Shown one piece after another: positions 49,793 to 60,800 of a DNA stretch of 64,000 nucleotides. How positions within the stretch are numbered: the stretch's first letter is position 1; every line of letters begins with the position of its first letter. The translations under genes and the position numbers were made by a program. Location: NCBI GenBank assembly GCA_031256795.1, contig JAIRPW010000032.1:1-64000 (forward strand). Reading direction: 5' to 3'. The DNA is from Zoogloeaceae bacterium. Lineage in GTDB: Bacteria; Pseudomonadota; Gammaproteobacteria; Burkholderiales; Rhodocyclaceae. The notes beneath the pieces are model-generated. The model ran no database searches. It saw only the letters and a list, made by a program, of their open reading frames with translations, and had not been told where the DNA came from.

Positions 49793-51415
49793 GTGCTTGT
49801 CGCATCCAACCTCACTATGCAGTTTGGCGCAAAGCCCTTGTTTGAAAATGTCAGCGTCAAATTTGGAAACGGATTTCGCTACGGGCTAATCGGCGCCAAC
49901 GGCGCGGGCAAGTCGACCTTCATGAAGATATTGAGCGGCCTTTTGGAACCCACTTCCGGGAATGTTTCGCGCGACGCGCACGAGCGCATGGCCTATCTGA
50001 AACAGGATCAGTTCGCCTTTGAGGATACGCGCGTCCTGGACGTCGTGATGATGGGACACGAAGAAATGTGGCATGTCCGCGAGGAAAAAGACGCGATTTA
50101 CGCCAACCCGGAGGCGACAGAAGCGGACTATCTTAAAGCAGCCGATCTGGAAACCCGCTTTGCCGAATGCAACGGCTATACTGCGGAAGCCAGGGCGGGA
50201 GAGCTTCTCCTGGGCGCGGGAATTCCCATAGAGTTACATCAAGGCCCCATGCGCGAGGTCGCCCCTGGCTGGAAGCTCAGGGTTCTGCTTTGTCAGGCGC
50301 TCTTTGCCGATCCGGACATCCTGCTGCTGGATGAGCCAACCAATAATCTGGATATTCATACCATCCGCTGGCTGGAAGATATGCTAAACCAGCGCGAATC
50401 CACGATGATCGTCATCTCCCATGACCGGCATTTTCTCAATCAGGTCTGCACCCATATGGCAGATTTGGATTATGGGAAAATCACGGTTTATCCGGGAAAT
50501 TATGACGATTTTATGGAGGCCGCCGCGCAGTCGCGCGCGCGCCTACAGGCCGCCAGCAGCCGGGCAAAGGACAAAATCAGCGAGTTGCAGGAATTTGTGC
50601 GCCGCTTTTCCGCCAATAAATCCAAGGCCAAACAGGCGACGAGCCGCCTAAAACTCATTGAGAAACTGAAACCGGAAGACGTCAAGCCTTCGTCCCGGCA
50701 ATATCCATGGATACGTTTTGAATTCGACGGCAAGGAGAAATTGCATCGGCAGGCGGCGGAAATTAAAAACCTGACGTTCCGTTATGAGAATGGCGACAAA
50801 ATTTTCTTTCACGGCGCAAATTTCACTTTGCACGCGGGCGACAAAGTGGCGGTTATCGGCGGCAACGGCGTAGGCAAAACGACTCTGCTCAAACTGTTGG
50901 CGAAAGCGCTGTTCCCGACAGAAGGAGAAATTCACTGGGCAGAAAAAGCGCGTCCCGGCTATTACGCGCAGGATCATAGCGCCGAGTTTGCCGATACCCG
51001 CCCGCTTACGGAATGGATTGCCGCCTGCGCGCAAGCGCACGCGACAGAAGGCGAGGAGACGGAGACTCTGGTGCGCGGCACTTTGGGGCGGCTGCTCTTT
51101 TCCAGCGACGAACAAAAAAAACCCGCCAACGTCATTTCCGGGGGCGAGCAGGGGCGCATGATTTTCGGTCGGCTCATGCTGGGCGCGCATAACGTGCTGA
51201 TCCTGGATGAACCGACGAACCACCTGGATATGGAATCCATTGAATCCTTGAACACCGCGCTTGATTTGTACCAAGGAACGCTGATTTTTGTTTCGCATGA
51301 CCGGGAATTCGTTTCCAGTCTGGCTACGCGCGTCGTGGAAATTCGCGCGGATGGCAGCCTGTTTGATTATCAAGGCACATACGAGGAATATTTGTCCAGC
51401 CAGGGGGTGGAATAG
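49793..51415 (+). CDS. ABC-F family ATPase (YbiT-like)
   Basis: Likely GTG start [42 protein letters not shown]; two ABC domains. Confidence 0.92.
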   Translation: MLVASNLTMQFGAKPLFENVSVKFGNGFRYGLIGANGAGKSTFMKILSGLLEPTSGNVSRDAHERMAYLKQDQFAFEDTRVLDVVMMGHEEMWHVREEKDAIYANPEATEADYLKAADLETRFAECNGYTAEARAGELLLGAGIPIELHQGPMREVAPGWKLRVLLCQALFADPDILLLDEPTNNLDIHTIRWLEDMLNQRESTMIVISHDRHFLNQVCTHMADLDYGKITVYPGNYDDFMEAAAQSRARLQAASSRAKDKISELQEFVRRFSANKSKAKQATSRLKLIEKLKPEDVKPSSRQYPWIRFEFDGKEKLHRQAAEIKNLTFRYENGDKIFFHGANFTLHAGDKVAVIGGNGVGKTTLLKLLAKALFPTEGEIHWAEKARPGYYAQDHSAEFADTRPLTEWIAACAQAHATEGEETETLVRGTLGRLLFSSDEQKKPANVISGGEQGRMIFGRLMLGAHNVLILDEPTNHLDMESIESLNTALDLYQGTLIFVSHDREFVSSLATRVVEIRADGSLFDYQGTYEEYLSSQGVE

Positions 51416-51584
51416 GCGCGCGGTCTGAAAAACTTCGGGCATGTCGCGCGCCGTCGGACGCGCCCGAAGCGCCGCGCTTTCGTGTCAAAAGAGCCTAACC
51501 GTTTTCCCAGGGAATGCAGCTTTAGTTGTTTTTCTTTCATTTCCTTTTATAATCGTTCCCCTTTGACTTTTGGCAGAAAACATT

Positions 51585-51839
51585 ATGGTTGTCATTCGCC
51601 TTTCCCGCGGCGGCGCGAAGAAGCGCCCGTTTTACAACATGGTCGTCACCGATTCGCGCAATCGCCGCGACGGGCGCTTCATTGAGCGCGTCGGCTTTTA
51701 CAATCCCGTGGCCGCAGCGCATGAAGAAGGTCTGCGCGTCGCGCTGGATCGTCTGACCTACTGGAAACAAAACGGCGCGCAGCTTTCTCCGACAGTGACC
51801 CGTTTGGTCAAGCAATACGCCGCAAAACAAACGGCCTGA
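51585..51839 (+). CDS. rpsP: 30S ribosomal protein S16
   Basis: [43 protein letters not shown]. Confidence 0.97.
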   Translation: MVVIRLSRGGAKKRPFYNMVVTDSRNRRDGRFIERVGFYNPVAAAHEEGLRVALDRLTYWKQNGAQLSPTVTRLVKQYAAKQTA

Positions 51840-51851
51840 CTTTGCATTCGC

Positions 51852-52427
51852 GTGGCCGCGCCTCTTTCTGAATCCCCCGTCCAACCCCCAGTCGCGTCGC
51901 CGGACGCGCGGGTGATTCTGGGAAAAGTCAGCGGCGCGTATGGCGTGTTGGGCTGGCTGCGTATTCGTCCCTTTGGAGATAATCCCGAACGCTGGCGAAG
52001 CATTACGCGCTGGCAGTTTTCTTCAGACGAAAACGATGAAGCCGCCTGGCGCTCTTTTACGTTGGCTGAGTGCCGGACAGAAGCCGGACAAAAAGGCGGA
52101 TGGCTGGCGCGTTTTCAGGAAATTGATACCCGTGACGCGGCAGAAAAGCTAAAAGGCTGCCTGGTAGCGGCGGCACGCGCGGATTTGCCCGCCACGGACA
52201 ACGATGAATTTTATTGGGGCGATCTCCTCAACATGACGGTGGTCACCCTGGCGGGCGCGACGCTCGGCTCGGTCGCCGCGCTCCTGGAAACCGGCGCGCA
52301 TGATGTGCTGCGCGTGACAAACGCGGAAGGGCAGGAATGGCTGATTCCTTTTGTCTCGCCCATCGTTTGCGACGTTGATATGGATGCGCGGCGCATTCGC
52401 GTTGACTGGGGGTTGGATTGGAACTAG
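51852..52427 (+). CDS. rimM: Ribosome maturation factor RimM
   Basis: [57 protein letters not shown]; between rpsP and trmD. Confidence 0.95.
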   Translation: MAAPLSESPVQPPVASPDARVILGKVSGAYGVLGWLRIRPFGDNPERWRSITRWQFSSDENDEAAWRSFTLAECRTEAGQKGGWLARFQEIDTRDAAEKLKGCLVAAARADLPATDNDEFYWGDLLNMTVVTLAGATLGSVAALLETGAHDVLRVTNAEGQEWLIPFVSPIVCDVDMDARRIRVDWGLDWN

Positions 52428-53287
52428 CAGCCGCAGGCGAGACGGAAGAAACGTTTGCGGAAAACGAAGTGGCGCGGTTTGCTTGCGTCACCATTTTTCC
52501 GGAAATGTTTTCAGCGTTAACGCAGTACGGAATTTCCCGGCGCGCCTTGGAGGCAAAGCTCTGGTCGCTTACGCTTGTCAATCCTCGATCATTTTCCGGG
52601 AATGCGGCGCAAACGGTGGATGATCGCCCCTATGGCGGCGGCCCTGGCATGGTCATGCGGCCGGAGCCTTTGCTGGCCGCTATTGAGTCCTCCAAAATGG
52701 CGCTGCATGCGGCAGGCGCGCGGAAAAGCCGTGTGTTATACCTTTCTCCGCAAGGACGTTTGCTGGATCACGCGCGCGTCATGGCGATTTCCGCGCAGGC
52801 GCGGCAAGCGACTGGCTTTGTATTGCTGTGCGGGCGCTATGAAGGCGTAGATGAACGTATTCTGGAGACGGCAATTGACGAAGAGGTCTCTTTGGGAGAC
52901 TTTGTCTTGTCTGGCGGAGAATTGCCTGCAATGGCGCTGATGGACGCGGTAATTCGGCTGCTGCCTCGCGCGCTGGGCGACGCGGCTTCCGCGCGTGAAG
53001 ATTCGTTTGCCGCAGGTTTGCTGGATTGCCCGCATTACACTCGCCCAGAAGTTTTTCTGGGGCAAAAGACGCCGGAAGTGCTGCTTTCTGGCGATCATGG
53101 CAGAATTCGCCGCTGGCGGCTTAAAATGGCGCTGGCGCGAACCCGGAAACGCAGGCCGGATCTCCTGCGGAATCGCGCGATATGCGCGGAAGAAACGCAA
53201 CTCCTCGCCGAACTTCTTGCGGAAGAAAGCGCGGAGCAATGCGGTGAGCATAGATTAAACAAGGAAAACTCACATGAATCTGATTGA
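52418..53287 (+). CDS. trmD: tRNA (guanine37-N1)-methyltransferase
   Basis: TTG start overlapping rim[60 protein letters not shown]. Confidence 0.95.
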   Translation: MELAAAGETEETFAENEVARFACVTIFPEMFSALTQYGISRRALEAKLWSLTLVNPRSFSGNAAQTVDDRPYGGGPGMVMRPEPLLAAIESSKMALHAAGARKSRVLYLSPQGRLLDHARVMAISAQARQATGFVLLCGRYEGVDERILETAIDEEVSLGDFVLSGGELPAMALMDAVIRLLPRALGDAASAREDSFAAGLLDCPHYTRPEVFLGQKTPEVLLSGDHGRIRRWRLKMALARTRKRRPDLLRNRAICAEETQLLAELLAEESAEQCGEHRLNKENSHESD

Positions 53288-53651
53288 GCAATTGGAAAAC
53301 GAAGAAATTGCCCGTTTGGGCAAGACATTGCCAAGCTTTGCGCCGGGAGACACTGTCGTAGTGCAGGTCAAGGTCAAAGAAGGCAGCCGCGAGCGTTTGC
53401 AGGCCTATGAAGGCGTAGTGATTGCCAAGCGTAACCGCGGGCTGAATTCCTCCTTTATTGTCCGCAAAATTTCCTCTGGCGAAGGCGTAGAACGCACGTT
53501 CCAAACCTATTCGCCGCTTGTCGTTTCCGTGGAGGTCAAACGGCGCGGCGATGTACGGCGCGCCAAGCTCTATTACTTGCGCGCACGTTCCGGGAAATCC
53601 GCGCGCATTAAGGAAAAACTGGTCAGGAAGCAAGACGCCGCCGCGCGGTAA
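53274..53651 (+). CDS. rplS: 50S ribosomal protein L19
   Basis: [61 protein letters not shown]. Confidence 0.97.
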   Translation: MNLIEQLENEEIARLGKTLPSFAPGDTVVVQVKVKEGSRERLQAYEGVVIAKRNRGLNSSFIVRKISSGEGVERTFQTYSPLVVSVEVKRRGDVRRAKLYYLRARSGKSARIKEKLVRKQDAAAR

Positions 53652-53684
53652 GCGGTCTCGGCGCTTTGGTTTTGGCATCCCCTA

Positions 53685-53709
53685 TGGAACGCTTCGGCGT
53701 TCCATTTTT
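53685..53709 (+). terminator. UUCG-tetraloop Rho-independent terminator after rplS
   Basis: TGGAACGC-TTCG-GCGTTCCA-TTTTTAT. Confidence 0.85.
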
Positions 53710-53726
53710 ATCTGAGAGCATTCTTC

Positions 53727-54641
53727 ATGCCGCCCTCCCCGCTTTTTCCATCGTCCGCAAGACCTTTTCCTTTGCCGGTTGTGGCGGCGTCGTCCAGGAG
53801 CGAAGCGGCGGCGGATGACGCCTTGCCCACAGGGCTTTCCATGCCGACGGATATGGCGGTTTTTTCCGCGCCGCAGCTCCCCAAACAAACGAGCCGCGCG
53901 CTTGTCACCGCAGTTCAGACACGGCTTGCCGCCCTGCTGTCTCGCATGGAAGCAACCGATTTTATGCGCGCGACAGACATTACGGAAAATCTGCTCGCCT
54001 GGCCAGAATCTGAACGTCTGCTTGCGGGCGATCTTTTGGGATTTGGCGAAGTCAGCGCCTATGCCGTAGATCGCCGCACGGCAGATACACGGATTTGGCG
54101 GGTCCAGGAAACTGCTTTTCCCGGCCTGTGGCGGGTTTTGTCCATTCCAGAATCTGACAAAAAAAGTCAACCTATCGTAGATTTTTTACAGGCGGGCAGC
54201 ATTCCGCCCGTCTTGGGCGAAGTCATGCTCGCGGCAAGCGCCGCTGCGCATCCTCTGCCGGAGCGCGCCGAAGGTCTCATGAACGCCCCGGCGCTGATGC
54301 GCGAAATCCATGCGCGCGCGCGCGCGTGGAAAGAAGGGGACGCGCCCTGCCTTTTCAACTTTACGCTTCTTCCTGTCACACCCGCGGACCTGGAGGCGCT
54401 CTATGGCTGGCTGGGACACCGGGAGGTTTCTATTCTTTCGCGCGGCTACGGGAATTGCCGGATGAGCAGCACACGGCTTTCCTACGTCTGGTGGGTGCAA
54501 TATTTCAACAGCATGGATACGCTGATTCTGAATACGCTGGAAATAACTGTTCTGCCGGAAGCCGCTTTGGCCGCGCGGGAAGATTACGAAGATTCGCGCC
54601 GACGGCTTCTTGAGCACCTGACCACGCTGAAAGCGGCTTGA
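53727..54641 (+). CDS. hupH: Hydrogenase expression/maturation protein HupH/HyaF family
   Basis: LLGFGEVSAYAV; RVQETAFPGLWRV; FNFTLLPVTPADLEALYGWLGHREVSILSRGYGNCRMSSTRLSYVWWVQYFNSMDTLILNTLE. Confidence 0.85.
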   Translation: MPPSPLFPSSARPFPLPVVAASSRSEAAADDALPTGLSMPTDMAVFSAPQLPKQTSRALVTAVQTRLAALLSRMEATDFMRATDITENLLAWPESERLLAGDLLGFGEVSAYAVDRRTADTRIWRVQETAFPGLWRVLSIPESDKKSQPIVDFLQAGSIPPVLGEVMLAASAAAHPLPERAEGLMNAPALMREIHARARAWKEGDAPCLFNFTLLPVTPADLEALYGWLGHREVSILSRGYGNCRMSSTRLSYVWWVQYFNSMDTLILNTLEITVLPEAALAAREDYEDSRRRLLEHLTTLKAA

Positions 54642-54660
54642 GGTCGACATCCCGGAGCCT

Positions 54661-55224
54661 TTGGTGTCTGACTGTCTGTGGCATAAAAATCCCTCATCCG
54701 CTATCGAGCATATCTTTCGGGAAATTGCGCAAACGCGCATGAAGGACATGCCGCTTTCTCATCCAAACCTGTCTGTGGAGGCCGTTGACTTCCGCCGTTA
54801 CGCAAAAAGTCAGGAGCAGCCGCCGCACTGGCGCGGGATTTTGATTTTGCCCTGGACAATGAATTTACTGCTTTTGCCTACGCCAGAAAGCGTGAATGTC
54901 TGGCCGAATTCGCCTCTTGGTCACGCTTTCCTTTGGCATTTCCCGTTCGGCGTCTATTCGTGTACTTCCGCGCATACAGAAAAACTGGGCGCGTACCATT
55001 TTTGTCCGCTGTTTTCCCCGCCGCTGCCCTTTGCTTCCCAGGAAGAGGCCCGGAACACCGCGCGCGCGGCGCTGATCACATTGGAAACGCAAGTCGCGCA
55101 AACCGGGCCGCGCCACACCGCGCCAGAAAATATAGCGGCAGAAAACACTTTAATGCGCCGCCGGGATTTTTTGAATCCGGCCCGATTTTTTGGAAAACGC
55201 GCGAAAGGAGGTTTTAATGCCTGA
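54661..55224 (+). CDS. [NiFe]-hydrogenase assembly chaperone HybE/HupJ family
   Basis: MKDMPLSHPNLSVEAVDFRR; WRGILILPWTMNLLLLPTPES; LPFGVYSCTSAHTEKLGAYHFCPLFSP-like core. Confidence 0.75.
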   Translation: MVSDCLWHKNPSSAIEHIFREIAQTRMKDMPLSHPNLSVEAVDFRRYAKSQEQPPHWRGILILPWTMNLLLLPTPESVNVWPNSPLGHAFLWHFPFGVYSCTSAHTEKLGAYHFCPLFSPPLPFASQEEARNTARAALITLETQVAQTGPRHTAPENIAAENTLMRRRDFLNPARFFGKRAKGGFNA

Positions 55225-56059
55225 CAACGGCATGACGGCGGGGCATTTGCGCGTGCGCGCCAGCTGGCGGAATGGCATGGCGCAAATCGAGTCTGTCCTT
55301 CTGAAGCGCCCGCCAATTGCGCGCTTGTTAACGGGCTTATCCGCCGCGGAAGCAACAAAGCGTATTTCAATGTTTTATAGCCTTTGCCGCCACGCGCAAA
55401 CACGAGCGGCAAAACGCGCGCTAGCCGCCGCGCGCGGAGAAAAAAGGCGTGCCTATTCAGAAATGGCAGACGCCGCGCTTTGGCGTGAAATGCTGCACGA
55501 GCAGCTCTGGCGTTTGTGTCTGGACTGGCCGCGCGCGCTGGGTTGTCCTCCGGAAACACAAGCGGCGGCACGGCAAGCCTTCGCGCTCTGGCGGCGTCAG
55601 CAAAAGCGAGCGTTTTTTGCGCGCCGCTCGGCGGCGCTTCTGAAATTTCTGGAGAGCTGCCTTTCGGAAAACACGCTCCCCTCGCAAATTCCAAATGCTT
55701 TACGGAAAGCGGCGGACGACGCGCTGGCCGGATGGCGGGAAAAGCACCCTTATCCAGAAACCTTCTCGTCTGATCCGGCTGAAGAGGGAGTAGGCGAAGC
55801 GCATGTATATGGCGCACGCGGCTGGCTAACGCATTGGGTGCGCCTGGACGCGGCAGGCAACGTCGCGGAATACCGCGTCATCGCGCCAACAGATCGAAAG
55901 TTTGCGGACTCCGACGCGCTAACCGCGCTTTTACGCACGGGCGCGTCTTATGGGGAAACAGAGGCAAAACTGCTGCTGGAGCAGGCGGTTTTGACCCTGG
56001 ATCCCTGCGTCCCCTACACCCTGGAATGGACAAAGAAAAAGGAAGAGACAAGTGCATGA
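55217..56059 (+). CDS. HupK-like hydrogenase accessory protein
   Basis: RPPIARLLTGLSAAEATKRISMFYSLCRHAQTRA resembles a degenerate hydrogenase large-subunit region; between hupJ-like gene and hypA. Confidence 0.65.
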   Translation: MPDNGMTAGHLRVRASWRNGMAQIESVLLKRPPIARLLTGLSAAEATKRISMFYSLCRHAQTRAAKRALAAARGEKRRAYSEMADAALWREMLHEQLWRLCLDWPRALGCPPETQAAARQAFALWRRQQKRAFFARRSAALLKFLESCLSENTLPSQIPNALRKAADDALAGWREKHPYPETFSSDPAEEGVGEAHVYGARGWLTHWVRLDAAGNVAEYRVIAPTDRKFADSDALTALLRTGASYGETEAKLLLEQAVLTLDPCVPYTLEWTKKKEETSA

Positions 56060-56393
56060 GATGGCGCTGGCGGAAGAAATTTTGCAACTGGTGCAATCCA
56101 CCGCGCGACGCGAGGGCGCGCGCGAAGTCAAGGCAATTACACTAGAGATTGGCGCGCTGGCCGCTCTGGAAGTGGAAGCGTTGCGCTTTTGCTTTTCATC
56201 GGCGGCGCGCAATTCCTGCGCGGAAAACGCCGCCCTGGACATTCGAGAAATTCCCGGAGAGGCATGGTGTCTACCCTGCGCCGCGCGAGTTCCCCTCCCT
56301 TCCTTATCCGCCCCTTGTCCGCGATGCGGCAGTTATCAACTGCAAGCGGTTGCAGGCACGGAAATGCGCGTCAAGGAAATTGAGATCGTCTGA
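56052..56393 (+). CDS. hypA: Hydrogenase nickel incorporation protein HypA
   Basis: MHEMALAEEILQLVQSTARREGAREVKAITLEIGALAALEVEALRFCF; zinc site CLPC...CPRCG. Confidence 0.92.
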   Translation: MHEMALAEEILQLVQSTARREGAREVKAITLEIGALAALEVEALRFCFSSAARNSCAENAALDIREIPGEAWCLPCAARVPLPSLSAPCPRCGSYQLQAVAGTEMRVKEIEIV

Positions 56394-56505
56394 CCGGCTG
56401 CAAACCAATAAAATTGGCGTACCCCGAACCATAGAGAGCGCTCTCCTTTTCCCCTAAAAAGCGGCCCCAAAACGACGGAATTCAAACCGGATACCCCGCG
56501 CTCTA

Positions 56506-56980
56506 TCACAGATGCAAAAGCGCGGCACGGATAGCCGCCATCAGCTCCTTAACGTAACGGTTATAGTACGGGTGAATTTTTGGCTCATCCTTCCAGTCCG
56601 AATAATTCATGTTGATACTGTTTTGATACGTAATGGAATAGCGGTTTTCCGCGCAAACAATTTCCACCGCAATCGTATGCTTGCCGTTTCTCCAACTCAA
56701 AGACGCATTCAACGCGTTGTTCGCTGTCGGCGTCACAATCCAGTTCTTTTCCTTCGCCGCGCGGCTAATCGTTTGCTTGAGTTCTTCCGCAGACATCGTT
56801 TTGCCGCTCGCCGTAATCGCTGGCTCGTCAATTGCGTTGAATACTGGCTCAGAAGCGCGCCCCCAAACCGTTCCAGACGCCGTGAAAGCGCGGGAACCCG
56901 CACTCCGCCGAGACGCGCAATGGCGCATCCGTATATCTATTGTCGTATGGAACGCACGTGTAGACAAGCAGAGAGGGCTT
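56506..56980 (-). CDS. Small hypothetical (possibly lipoprotein-like) protein; start uncertain
   Basis: AITASGKTMSAEELKQTISRAAKEKNWIVTPTANNALNASLSWRNGKHTIAVEIVCAENRYSITYQNSINMNY. The N-terminus of the 190-aa ORF looks non-coding. Confidence 0.55.
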
Positions 56981-57076
56981 CTATATATTGCTTTCACGCG
57001 GCGTCGAAGACTTGGAAATTTCACATCGCGCGCCTCGGTTTCAGCACACTTTATTACAAATTCAAAGGAGACATCC

Positions 57077-57694
57077 ATGACGCAGCTTGTGCAACATGAA
57101 ACAAAAATCGTTCACGCCGACGCGACCGCGCTGGGCGTATTCGGCCTGTCGCTGATTACTTTTGTGGCTTCCAGCAGCAAAATGGGCTGGACTTCCGGCT
57201 CGGTCTATTTGATGCCCTGGGCATTGTTTCTGGGTTCTGTCGCCCAAATCTGGGCGGCCGGCATTGACTTTAAAAGAAACAATTTCTTCGGCGCGATCGT
57301 CCTGGGCGCTTTCGGGCTTTTTTGGGTCGCGGTCATGATGCACTGGGCGATCGCCAACGGCTGGTTCGGCGCGCAGCCGGAAAACGCCGACCCGCGCCAA
57401 TTCGCCTACGCCTGCTTCGGCTACTTGATTTTCTGTGTTTTTATCACCGTCGCGGCTTTTGAAGCCAACAAGGTGTTTGCCGCGATCATGATATTGATTT
57501 TAGTGCTTTTGGGATCGCTCGGACTGCAAACGCTGGGAATCAATCCCAGTCTGTTTGGCCCTTTGGCCGCCTGGTCTGAATTACTCATTTCCCTGCTTGG
57601 CTTCTACGCGGCGGGCGCGATTTTCCTGAACGGCTTTTTTGGCCGTCCCGTGCTTTCGCTCGGCAAGCCCATGGGCTGGATCAAAAAAGGCTAG
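57077..57694 (+). CDS. SatP/GPR1-FUN34-YaaH family acetate transporter
   Basis: TALGVFGLSLITFVASSSKMGW; YLMPWALFLGSVAQIWAAGIDFKRNNFFGAIVLGAFGLFW; good RBS AAAGGAG upstream. Confidence 0.9.
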   Translation: MTQLVQHETKIVHADATALGVFGLSLITFVASSSKMGWTSGSVYLMPWALFLGSVAQIWAAGIDFKRNNFFGAIVLGAFGLFWVAVMMHWAIANGWFGAQPENADPRQFAYACFGYLIFCVFITVAAFEANKVFAAIMILILVLLGSLGLQTLGINPSLFGPLAAWSELLISLLGFYAAGAIFLNGFFGRPVLSLGKPMGWIKKG

Positions 57695-57719
57695 TTCTTC
57701 GCGCTTTACGCGGATACGC

Positions 57720-57753
57720 AAAAGCCGGAGCGCTCAAAGCTCCGGCTTTTTTT
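57720..57753. terminator. Bidirectional terminator between satP-like gene and chpA-like gene
   Basis: AAAAGCCGGAGC-gctcaaa-GCTCCGGCTTTTTTT. Confidence 0.85.
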
Positions 57754-57812
57754 ACAGCTTTTAGATAAAAACAGAAAATAACGCGACAAAACTTTATAAC
57801 CCGCGCGGCGTG

Positions 57813-60800
57813 TCAATGCGTGTGCTTTTCCAGAATCCCCAGCAACTCTTCTTCATTGTACGGCTTGCCCAAATAGTAATTCGCGCCAATTTCCATCGCC
57901 AGCGAGCGATGCTTGTCCGCCGTGCGCGAAGTAATCATAACCAGCGGCACATTGATGAGCCGCTCGTCCGCGCGGATATTGCGCGCCAAATCAAACCCGT
58001 CCATGCGCGGCATCTCAATATCCGACAGGATTACATCTGGAACAACTTCCAGCAATTGCTCCATCGCGTCCACGCCATCCTTGGCCAGCACGACCTGATA
58101 CCCTTCGCGCGTCAGCAGTTTGCTCGTAATCTTGCGCACCGTCAGAGAATCGTCCACCACCATGACCGTCGGACGCCGCGCCGCCTCCACAACCGGTTTC
58201 TCTGCCTGCGTTTCTGTTTCTGTCCGTTCCACGACAGCGCGCCGCCCCAGAAGCGCCGTCATGCGCGTCGCCAACGCGACCGGATTCAAAATCAGAACAA
58301 TTTTCCCATCCCCCAGCACCGTCGCGCCCGCAATTCCCACCACCCGCGCCATCTGCTGACCGACATTCTTCACTACCACTTCCTGATTGCCATGAATTTC
58401 ATCAATCAGCACCGCCACCCGCTGGGTACCCGAACGCAGCAGCATCACCCAATACAAACGCCGCTCTTCCACCACGCTGTTCTCGTCGCCAAAAAGGCGC
58501 GGCAGATAATAGAACGGGTAACGATTCCCGTGCCACATCACCTCGCCCTTTTCCCGCATATCGGCAATACGCGACTCCTGAAGTTCCAGTACCTGCTCCA
58601 CCATCACAGACGGTATCGCCAGCAATTTTCCGCCGGCATTGATCAGCACAACATGCGTCACCGCCAAAGTAAGCGGCAAATATAAGCGGAAAGCCGCGCC
58701 TTTTCCCGGTTCGTTCAGAATTTCAATCCGACCGCCCAGCGCGGTAATTTCGGTCTTGACTACGTCCATGCCCACGCCGCGCCCCGCCACGCGGGAAACA
58801 TTGGACGCGGTGGAAAAGCCCGACGCGAAAATAAAGTTGAGCAAATCCTGATCGCTCACTTCCTGCCCAGACAAAATTAACCCGCTGCTTTCCGCCTTGC
58901 CGCGAATTTTCGCAATATCCAACCCGCTGCCATCATCCGCCAGAGTCAGGATAATTTCGTTGCCTTCCTGTGTCAGCGTCAGGCGGATTTCCCCGACCTC
59001 CGGCTTGCCGGCTTTTAAGCGATCCTCGCGCGCCTCAACTCCATGCGCAATTGAATTGCGCAGCATATGCTCCAGCGGAGAAAGAATTTTCTCCAGCACA
59101 GAGCGGTCCATTTCAACCTGCCCGCCGTAAATATCCAAATTGACGCGCTTGCCCAGCTCGCGGGAAGTCTGCCGCACCAGACGATACAGCCGTTCATTCT
59201 GGCTATAGAACGGAACCATGCGCACGCCCATTAACGACTGCTGAAGACTGCGATTCAAGCGCGACTGCGCCGCAATGGCCGCATCCGCGTCATCCAAACT
59301 CTTCAGCAGATTCTGCTGCACAGTCGCCACGTCATTCACCGACTCCGCCATCATTCGCGTCAGTTCCTGGAAGCGCGTAAAGCGATCCAGTTCCAGCGGA
59401 TCAAAATCCGCTTTGGCGTCCGTGCCGGTATGCGCTTGAATCTGCGTTTCCGCCTGAATTTCAATTTCCCGCAGCTGCCGCCGCAAACGAATGACATTCT
59501 CCGTCAACTCGACAAGCGACCCTTTCAATTCGCGCATCTCCCCCTCAATCCGCGCGCGCGCAATCGAAAGTTCCCCCGCCTCATTCACCAGCTGGTCCAC
59601 AAGGTCAGCGCGCACCCGCAATTGCGCCGCGCCTTCCGCCTCCGGAGACACGCCATGCGCCGCAACGGGCGTTGTTACAGGCGTTCCCGCTTCAGCCGCT
59701 ATCCCCGGCACAGAAACAACCTGTGCCGCGGGACGATCTTCCGTCTTTTCTGGAGGATCGGGAACGACCGGAGTAACCGTTTTGGCATACGCGCCATAGT
59801 CCCCCGCCCGGTAACGTTCCACAATCTCGCTCAAGGTATCGCAAACCGCAGCAATCTCATCCAGGTCCGCATCACTGGCTGAGCTTGACTGCATCAGATC
59901 GCTCACCCGCGTTTCCGTCACGTGCGTCAACTCGCCCAGGTTCATTGCGCCCGCCATACGCGCGCTGCCCTTGAAGGTATGCAGCAGCCGCGCCAGGGCG
60001 CGCGGCGCGGCGTCATCTCTCGGAGCCTGCCGCCAGATCGAAATTTCCCTCTGAAACCCATCCAGCAAATCCACCGCTTCTTCCAGGAAAATTGGCAATA
60101 ACTGCTCGTCCAACTCGTCCCGCAACAAAGGCGGTTCTTCTACCATCCCGTCTGACGCAGACGCTTTTACGGCGTCAGGAACTGCGGACAACGCCTCCGT
60201 CGGCTTTTCCGAACTATTCGCCTCGGACACAGGCGGGATTTCCCGTGTTTCGCTCCCTTCTTCCAAAGCGACGGGAAGCGCCGCCCGCTCCGCAAAAGGC
60301 GCTTCCTTCGGCGCAAAACTTGGCGTTCCCGGCAAAACGGGAATCGAATAATCTCCCGCCCGGTAACGATCCACTGTCTGCGCCAACGAATCAAAGGCTA
60401 TTTCCAGCTCATCCAGCGCCGCATCGTCCACAGAACCCGAATCCTTGAGCGCGATCAGCCTGCTTTCCAGAATGTGCGTAATCTCGCCCAGATTCATCGC
60501 CCCGGCCATGCGCGCGCCGCCTTTGAAGGTGTGCAGCAAACGCGCCAGCGCTGCAGGCGCGGCTTCATCCTGACGCAAGGATCGCCAGGTTGATATTTGC
60601 GCATAGAGGTTGGAAAGAATATCTGCCGCTTCCTCTAAAAAGACGCCGAGCAGATCCGGGTCTTCCATCGCGTCCGTCAACGCGGCTACGGCAGGAGCGA
60701 TTTCTCCCGAAACCAAAGGCGCCGCAGTCTGCGCCGCTTCTGCCGCAGGCGCAGATTCCTTCGCGGGATACAGCGCGCCCAGCGCCTCTACCAGCGCGGG

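Noticed and set aside
57810-58685. His-rich + strand ORF opposite the chpA-like gene
   Set aside because: Composition mirrors the opposite coding strand; no start context or domain.
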